From Carettochelys insculpta (taxonomy: Eukaryota; Chordata; Testudines; Carettochelyidae): a stretch of DNA of 64,000 nt. The notes beneath the pieces were generated by a model. It saw nothing but the letters and a program-made list of their open reading frames with translations. It searched no databases and had not been told where the DNA came from. The position numbers were made by a program, and so were the translations under genes. Positions 56,550 through 64,000 of the stretch are shown here, piece by piece. The first letter of the stretch is position 1. Each line of letters begins with the position of its first letter. The stretch covers positions 244,636,501 through 244,700,500 of the forward strand of contig NC_134137.1 in assembly GCF_033958435.1 (NCBI RefSeq). Direction: 5' to 3'.

Positions 56550-57250
56550 CAGTAAACTCTTGTTCATCCAGTATTTCATCAATTGGAACTCCCAGACGAC
56601 TGGCATAGTGCTGGCAACCCCTGAGCCATGACACTGCTTCCTTTTTTTGAAAAAGACATTCCCGAATGCTGTACAAGCCCCACCAGGCAGAGCGGGTTTA
56701 TTGGTAGCTCTCTGCTTGGAGCTGCCAGGCGAGTCCCACTGCACAGCAGCTGCTCCTCCCAGGGCCAGCAGGGGTGCTCACAGGTCCCTGGTGTCCAGGC
56801 AGGAGGTTGGCTGCAGGGCAGCAATCAGAGGCTCCCCATGGCGTGCAGCAATTCCTGAGTCCTGCCAGCAGCTCCCAAGCCAGCGTCTCCCCACGCCGAT
56901 CCCTGAGCCCACCAATGGCTCTGCCATAGTGATCCCTGAGCCCCCACAGAGGTTCCCCACAACAATGCCTGAGCCTGCCAGCACCTCCCTGCATCGCGAT
57001 CACTGAGCCTGCCAGCGGCTCCCTGCGCCGTGATCCTTGAGCCTACCAGCAGCTCCCTGCACTGCGTGGCCATGTGAAAGCCCCACCAGTGGCTCCTGCT
57101 GTCCCCACCAAAAGGTAAAGGAGCAGCAGTTGGGGGGAGCTGGTGCTGGGGGGCAGGAGGAGCTGAAATTTCTTATGGGGGGCACTGACCATTGCCTGCG
57201 CCTCCCCCCACCTACTCTCAATAAACTGGAATATGTGCATATCTGGCAAC
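56550..57250. mobile_element. Possible mariner/Tigger-like element with one recognisable end
   Basis: CAGTAAACTCTTGTTCATCC at 56550, followed by agtatttcatcaattggaac, looks like a Tigger-type terminus. The matching right end was not found, so the boundary near 57250 is a guess. The interior is GC-rich and partly a minisatellite. Confidence 0.4.
56828..57066 (+). repeat. Minisatellite, period about 33-34 bp
   Basis: Six or seven diverged units each contain a gatccctgagcctgccagc-like phrase, then ggctccctgc and a short variable part. Unit starts are seen near 56899, 56930, 56965, 56998 and 57031. It keeps several frames open on both strands, which explains the overlapping 68-119 codon ORFs. 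Confidence 0.7.
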
Positions 57251-57816
57251 CTCTTGGTCCAAGGATTGCTGGAGATGAAAAAGTTTACTGCATTTTTATT
57301 GTTTCATTTTCACACCAGTATTTTCCAACAAACAACCCTGGTATTTCTAGCTGCAAACTTTGTAAAGCTAGGCCTGGAATCTGAATGCCAAGCTGGGTTT
57401 TTCCTTGTTTATGTACCGCTGCCAGGAATAGGTGCTTCAATCCAAATTCTGCACTCGGTTGAACGTGGGCAACCACGTGTCCTCAATAAGTTGGCAAAGA
57501 TATAACATGGGGCAGAGTTTGTCCCTGCCCTAGCAACACACTGAACAATTCTATTGATCATTCCTGTGCCAGAATAAAGGTTCTGGTTCTGCAAAGCTCA
57601 TAGGAATCAAAACTGGTAAACATTTATTTTAGTCATGGGAGCAAGGAGACAGGGTTCTGAATGCTGATGAGGATACGACTTTTTTATAGATCATTTTTCA
57701 GCATAAAACTACCCTTTAAAACAAAGGGCACACTTGAGTGGTTTTGATAAAAGGTAATTAGTAATATTGTGTATACATACGTAAACCTATATAATGTATG
57801 TATAAATATATATACA
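57251..57816. other. Non-coding stretch
   Basis: No recognised feature except an AT alternating tract at about 57765-57815. Confidence 0.4.
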
Positions 57817-58142
57817 CAAGCTGAACCTCTCTAATCCAGAACTCTCTCATCCAGCCAGCTCCATAATTCAGCATGATTTTAGTTAGCTGGATGACTGCTT
57901 ATCATGGGTGTGGCCGGGTTTCCTGTGGTCCCATAAAGATTATTTACAGCCACCAATCCTGGCTTTCAGTGTCCTGTGCTGTTATTTAGCTCTACTTTAT
58001 CCCTAAATGTCTTCTATGAGCCCAGTAAGCAGTGGAAGCATTGGTAATGTGTTAGAGAATATTGACCTCCTGTCATTCAAAAAATTCTCTCCTTCAGCAC
58101 CAGTCAGGTCCCAAGGGTGCTGGATAAGAGAGGTTCAGCCTG
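57817..58142. mobile_element. MITE with CARGCTGAACCTCTCTARTCC terminus, second copy
   Basis: The left end caagctgaacctctctaatc (57817) is mirrored at the right by ataagagaggttcagcctg (to 58142), followed by TA. It has the same terminus and near-identical length (326 bp) as the 32338-32663 copy. Confidence 0.75.
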
Positions 58143-60309
58143 TATGCATATGCAACTTATATGTACTGTATTATCTTTGTCTACACCAGGAGGCAGCACC
58201 CCCAGCATGTGTGCCAAGAATGGCACACAAGCCAGTTTTCATTGACCTACATGGCAGGAGCTCAGCCATGCTGCCTGTGGATTACCAAAAGACCAGCTAA
58301 TGCTACTAACCACCAACAAAATGGTAAAGCTCTGCATCTTAATGTGTTAATGAAGCTCTTGTAAGTAGGACTATTAGTGACTTTAAAAAATATCAAAGGT
58401 CAGTTTCAGTACTCTGCCTCAGAAAGGTAGCTGACCCTGGTCTACACAGAACACTTTTAAACACTTTGTACATCACTGGCATGCAATCAGTCTGGGACGA
58501 AACAACAGTTTAGCAGAGGAGATGAGCAATGTATTACCCCACTAAAGCTGCAGGAGGAAGGCAAGAAGGTAGAATGGAACTACAGGTTGGTTTCCTGTAC
58601 ACAACATCAGGCTCACCAACCTTTCTTCTTGGAGGGAGGGGCGGAAAACAAAGATAAGGAGCTCCTTAGCAGCCACAAATTCTTAGAATATCAGTTTTAC
58701 ATTTCATCTGAAAAGTGACACTTCCAGTAGTGCTACGATCAATTGGCCTGTGAAGCATCTGTTCAGTTTGGTACTGAATCAAAAGGAAGAACACACTATA
58801 TTTTGGATCACCAAATCCACTCAAGCTTTTTGGAGGTGCCCAACCTACCAAGCTTTGTGCTTACTACACTCAATCCTATTTAAAGTATTGTGGTCTGATA
58901 AAAGCACATCACAACGTACTACAGTTCACATCACACATCCTACAGCTAAAAGTCTGTTTCTGAATAGTTGCTCTTTATGCACATAAAGAAAATCCTATTA
59001 AAATTATCCGACTCCTTGAAAAACTAAAGTGGTTGGGAACTTTGCCTAGTTCTGCTCAGGAAGTCAACCAAACACTCCCCAAAAGTAAACTGAACTCTAA
59101 CAAGGAGAGGAAACCACAGGCCTCTAAGATAACCGGTGTTTACGTAAAGATAACCTTAAATTCAGCTACTGAAATGAAACCACATATTTCCTGTTGCCCA
59201 AATTTCTCTGATCTAGACTAACATCTTGATAGCTCTCATCAACCTTTTTTTTTAAAAAGAAAAACATCAAACAGAGTTTAGGTACAAGTTGCTCTACCTT
59301 GACTTTTTATGAAATGGAAAAAAAATAGATGTTAGATTAAAGAAGGACTTCCTCAGGCAGTCTTCTAGTTAAACTTCATTCTGAACAAAGTTGTTCCCTT
59401 GTCCTCACATTATATCCCAAACAAAGTACTTAACTAGAAAACTGAATTATATTCAGAGTTTTCCTTACAAAAGATTAATCTCCTGGACTCCAAACACAAT
59501 GCAAAGATTTGACTCCTACTTACCTGTATGTACACAGGAGTAATGGGACTGGAAAAACCAAATTTCCGCTCTTCCATTTATGGCACTAGTAACAAATCTA
59601 TGGTGAAAAAATGGAGAATTTTAAAGGTATCAGAGTATCTCTACCTAGTAACATAACACCAATATTTAGATCAAATTCAAACACACTAAACAGTGGTCCA
59701 ATAGTGCCAGACAGTGTCAAGGTGGATGTTAACGTAATTTTACACCTACTCAAGAGACTTTTATACTGCCACTGTGGTGTCAAGATACATTAGTTTTACT
59801 AAGAAACTGGCCCAAGTTTCTACAATAATATAGCAAACAGCAAAATACTGACTGAGCATTTTACTTTAAGAAACATGCTTCATTGCAAAAGTCACCCTTG
59901 AAGCAAGAGGACTGTTGCATCTAAATATTAACAATGACAAATAAAACTGTATGTCAGAATTCAATAGCACAAGACCCTAGATATAGGCAGGTAAAATGGA
60001 CCAATAGGCATCATGATAAATGAGTATATGTGATGCCTCCAGAGATGCACGTGCAAACTGGAATACTCATATTTTATTTATATTAACTGGAGATTGGTTA
60101 GTGATAAGAGGTATAAACATTTGTATTAGAACAGGTCAAAATAATGATAACAAATTGACATTTATTTATTGCAAATTAAAAATAGGACTCTTCTCTGCCT
60201 TTAAAAGGTTGGAATGAATTCACTATGGGTCAAAAGTACCATGTTTACAGCCATAGGACATCCATCCACACCACTCTTACAGAATGGATAACTACAGCTT
60301 TCTCACATA
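58143..60309. other. Long non-coding stretch
   Basis: About 2.2 kb. Frames of 60-78 codons carry no domain. No clear repeats. Confidence 0.35.
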
Positions 60310-60697
60310 CAGTAGAACCTCAGAGTTGCCAAGTAAATTGTCAAACACAAATTGCATTTGGAACAGAAGTGCACAGAAAGGCAGCAACAGAAACAAACAC
60401 ACACACACACAAAGTAAATACTGCACACAAAACACCATTAAACATAAACTACTAAAAATAAAAGAAAAGTTTAAAAAAGATTTGTCAAGGTAAGGAAACT
60501 ATTTCTGTGCTTGTTTCATTTAAACTAAGATCATTAATAGCAGCATTTTTCTTCTGCATATTAAAATTTCAAAGCTGTATTAAGCTGTTGCAAACTTTTG
60601 AAAGAACAACCTCAATGTTTTGTTCAGTGTTACACACATTTCAGAGTTACAAACAACCTCCATTCCCAAGCTGTTCATAACTCAGAGGTTCTATTGT
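60310..60697. mobile_element. Tigger/mariner-like MITE, 388 bp
   Basis: The left end CAGTAGAACCTCAGAGTTGC and the right end, reversed as CACAATAGAACCTCTGAGTT, form inverted repeats. TA precedes the left end. The interior has facing words (cagagttacaaacaacctcc) and a (CA)n run at 60397-60412. It resembles a MITE family common in reptiles, recalled but not searched. Confidence 0.72.
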
Positions 60698-63600
60698 GTG
60701 CCCAGATATATTCTGGGCAGACTTCTCACATATTTAAGAAATAGACACATACTCATTCATACTCAGTGAGTTTCTATTGAAAATGAAGGATTTGACTTCA
60801 TAATATGGATAATAATCCTCCAACAGCAGGACTAAGTCTATCTAAGAGAGCCTCTTACATAAACTTCTGAAGAGCCAACAGAAAATGACTTTTACCCAGA
60901 AGCTGTTTGAGCTGTACTGGGGAAATGTGCATGAGTGTCAACAGAAAGAGAGAAAACTTCAGAAGTTCTCCTTGTGGACTCAAGAGAAAATTCTCAACAA
61001 AGAACCACTACTTTTAAAACAGAGCTTAGATGGAAATGACTAATTAAACTCTTTGGTGACCTGTATAGAGGTAAAAAGTGGGAGTACTGCTATTGTTGCT
61101 GCTACTTTTAGGGAGTATGATGTGATGTCAGATTTGAGGAGAGGGTAAGGCAAGAGGAGCAAGCAAAGGGAATCTTTAGCAGGTAGATGACACCAAATAC
61201 TTATCTATGGGCTTAGCATAGACACTTCATGACTAGCTGGTTTCAGCATTTGCACTTCTCCGTTATTAATCCAGGGGGAATTCTGAAATGATTGCATATG
61301 GAGCCATAGTAAAATTGCAGCATTCCCCCCAGGACTGGTATACCAATACAGCCATTAAAAACCGGATTTGACTAAAATAGCCTGGAGATGTTTATGGAAA
61401 TATCATGGTGAGAGAATATGGAAGATGCAACAGTTTCTAATTGTTGCCCTACATTGTAACCCAATTATGTTGGTATTTATTTTTAGATTGCTTAAAATTC
61501 ACCACCTCCCTGATTTTGGTGTTCTTTTTACTGACTTCTTATTAAAGAAACATTTTATTAGGTTTTTAAAGTCTACTTAGAAATAGTGACAATATAGGAT
61601 AGGGATGAATTTCAGGCAGGAAAAGCTGAAGCCATCGCGAAAAGCCTCCATATATCAAGAGGTCTTGTACAGTGGAAAAGTGTCCCAAAGGAAGAATAAG
61701 GAAGTTTGATTGTTTGAGAGTTATAGAAAGATACTGAGTAATATACTGAGTGGAGGCTGTACTGTGTGGCAAAATCTTATATTGGTGGATTACCTACACG
61801 CAACTTATTCTATGCATGCATTTTTAATACTAGGATTCTGATGACCCAAAGCATACCATGCCAGTTTCAAAGCTGCCTCATTAATTGGCTCAAGTGCACT
61901 GTATTAATATTTCCATCTAAACATGAACCACATTTAATGAGTTTGCATCAAAAGTTGTGTTATTCCCATAAAAGTTCTACTGAACTCCCCAGTCTTCCTA
62001 AATCCTGCAACAGGGGATATGCAGACATTATATAATACAAACAGCAATGCAAAAATTCATCAGGTTTCTAAATAGTGATATACTCTTTAAATACTGTTTA
62101 TGAAACCTCAACAGGATAACCCCAAATTTCAGAATTTAATCTGCAAGGAAAAATGACAGCAGCTCAACCAGTAAAAAGTATCATATTATTTACCTTTATT
62201 GAACATTCACTTCTTTTCCACACTCTGAGGTAACCAGCATGGCAAAACACTTAGTGGCAGTTTGCTTGGAACCAGTTGTGATGACTCTTCCACTTGAAAC
62301 TCCTGTTTTAATCCCTGACAACCATTGTTGCCCTGGCATTCCCCTGCTTTAAAAAAATGGGCACTGGGAGCCTTTTGCACCCCTTCAGCCTGCCCAAGAA
62401 CAGGGATTAGCTTCTCTTCATAAACTCCTACCATTCTAGATAACTCTATTGCCCCAACGAAAAATAACAAAGCTTTAGCTGTTCCCACTCCCTGGTGTTT
62501 GAAGTACAACTATAGGAACTGAAGCGAACAGGAGAGGAGAGAATTTTCACAACAAACTGCCTCTGCATACTTTCCCAGAATTCACGGGACACATAACAGC
62601 ACAAAGTACCTAACATGCCAAATTTGATCATTATTAATTGCATAATTAATCAAATTGCAGAGGCCACATATAAACTGATTAAGAAACTTGGATTTACACC
62701 CCCTCTTTTTTTTTAAGTTAGTTTTCACTGAAGAGTCCATGTAGTTGAATGCTCGATCCCACTTTCAAGATATATGGATGGGCGTCTGCCATGACATACG
62801 CATTTAATTTTAGGGGGATGATATTTATGGTGAGTGGCAGGAACTGCTTTAAAATATTCAAATATTGCATAAAATTGAAGGAAACACCCTCCCTGCTGCA
62901 ACTGTACTGAGCGGAGCTTGATCAGCATGTGGAGCGTTTCTCAATATAGAGTATTCATTATATTATAACAAAAATAACAATTTAACCAATCTGGGGCCAC
63001 AAATCCAAGGGTTAAGTTACATAATGCAAGAATTTATTTTGTTTCCGATCTCCATCCGTCCTTTTATTTAAACACTGCTCCTTACGCTTGCTATGAACAT
63101 CATAATGCTCAAATTCTGTCCCTTAGCTCAGGCAAAGAACAAAATCACACGGAGCTGGGCAGTTGGGCATGCTCCTGAGAGAGATGCCTGGCTCTCATCC
63201 CAAAGAAGAACCCTTCTGACAGGATTCTTTATGACTTCTTCAGAGCCACCAAATTCTTTTCTCTTGTCTTAGCACCGAAGTTTAGGATACTAGTCCTCCT
63301 GGCTGCCCAACATGGCAGCTAGGGCTGCAGAGAGCATCTCATGGGAGGTGCTGCCTTTCTTAACATAGGGAATTGACAATCGAATAGGTTGTGTACTGTG
63401 CAGAGGTAGGTCTCAGATGAGCCCTATAAAACAAAGCTCTCATTGGGGAAAAGGTGGGCCCCTCAGCGTCAAAATGGATCCATTCTCCACATCAATCTAC
63501 ACAATCCTCAATGTATATGATCTTAGACCAGGGTGGAAACAAATCCCAGTAGTCTCCCCAGGAGGTACAGTACTTGTTCTAATTCGCTTGCAAGAGCTGC

Positions 63601-63777
63601 AGGGCTGCAGTAGCCTTTGCAACCTTTGCATGAATCTGACAGCAATCAATACTACATGCATTCCCTGCCTCCTCTCTACAACATTCAAACTCCTTGTCTC
63701 TGCACCACATTTCTCACTGTTTTTTTTTAATCTCTGAAGCATCATGGAAATTTAGGATCCACAAAATGTATCTTGTT
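60698..63777. other. Long non-coding stretch
   Basis: About 3 kb. The longest frames (100 codons on - at 62207-62509, 106 on + at 63417-63737) have no domain that I can name. Confidence 0.35.
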
Positions 63778-63839
63778 CATAAAAAAATCTCATTACCTAA
63801 CAAATTATTTTGTTAGCCTTTAAAGTGCTACAGGACCAT
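63778..63839 (+). mobile_element. PLE 3'-end fragment
   Basis: 'tctcattacctaacaaatta' then 'ttttgttagcctttaaagtg' and ctacaggacc match the PLE terminal region. Short, with no visible target duplication. Confidence 0.65.
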
Positions 63840-64000
63840 CTGTGGCTGCATCTCCACATGCCGCTTCTTCCAGAACCAGCATGCTAATGAGCTAACCGGA
63901 AGATGTGAATGAGGCACGGATGCAAATTTTCCGTACCTCATGAGCATATCGGCATGTGGTTCGGATTCTGGAAGAAGCTCTTCTGGACTCCAAAGTACAC
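63840..64000. mobile_element. Foldback MITE cut by the window edge
   Basis: The left end gtggctgcatctccacatgc and mirrored inner blocks (cttcttccagaacc / ggattctggaagaag; gaggcacggatgcaaattt / aattttccgtacctcatgag) show the start of another GTCTACAC-type foldback. The right end lies beyond 64000. Confidence 0.65.

Noticed and set aside
63417..63737. 106-codon frame on + with cysteine-rich end
   Set aside because: No signal peptide or domain pattern I can defend, and no flanking splice sites that extend it.
1..64000. CRISPR arrays, bacterial operons, rRNA or tRNA genes
   Set aside because: No regularly spaced direct repeats, no ribosome-binding-site gene layout, and no cloverleaf or rRNA core recognised; the sequence is vertebrate.

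Overview
The window is vertebrate genomic DNA, most likely from a turtle. It has no bacterial-style gene density. Long AT-rich, intron-like or intergenic stretches are broken up by transposable elements. CR1 LINE tails, Penelope-like element (PLE) tails with a GIY-YIG domain, hAT and Harbinger-type MITEs and worn MIR-like SINEs together fit a chelonian genome. This identification rests on remembered repeat families, not on a search. No host protein-coding exon could be supported.

The best gene content is a GC-rich PIF/Harbinger DNA transposon at about 1750-6509. It carries two convergent genes. The + strand gene is a two-exon Myb/SANT-like DNA-binding protein broken by three in-frame stops. 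The - strand gene is a two-exon DDE transposase that reads as an uninterrupted 413-residue protein with a D-D-35-E triad. An internally deleted relative of the element lies at 26898-27591.

PLE remnants are the second theme, with about a dozen pieces. At least six have the same hairpin build: an inverted copy of the PLE 3' end faces a direct copy, and the unit is bounded by an 11-16 bp target-site duplication. The largest (8487-10044) is a palindrome of about 1.56 kb with a GIY-YIG reading frame in each arm. A second (14756-15655) keeps an open 134-codon GIY-YIG frame. None retains the reverse transcriptase domain.

Layout. 0-1.7 kb: AT-rich with one small MITE. 1.75-6.5 kb: Harbinger. 7.7-8.2 kb: MITE and CR1. 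8.5-10 kb: PLE palindrome. 11-13.8 kb: hAT MITE, microsatellite, foldback MITE. 14.7-15.8 kb: PLE. 17.6-23.8 kb: small PLE, MIR, CR1, foldback MITEs. 26.2-30.9 kb: PLE hairpin, Harbinger derivative, two CR1 copies, a 44-bp inverted repeat. 32-37 kb: MITEs and an LTR candidate. 41.3-44.9 kb: PLE hairpin, then a decayed LINE with a C-terminal C2H2 finger sitting between PLE pieces. 47.5-48.8 kb: foldback MITEs. 51.3-52.8 kb: an inverted duplication that preserves the empty site of a PLE insertion. 53.6-58.1 kb: PLE hairpin, LTR-like block, minisatellite, MITE. 60.3-60.7 kb: Tigger-like MITE. 63.8-64 kb: PLE tail and a MITE cut by the window edge.
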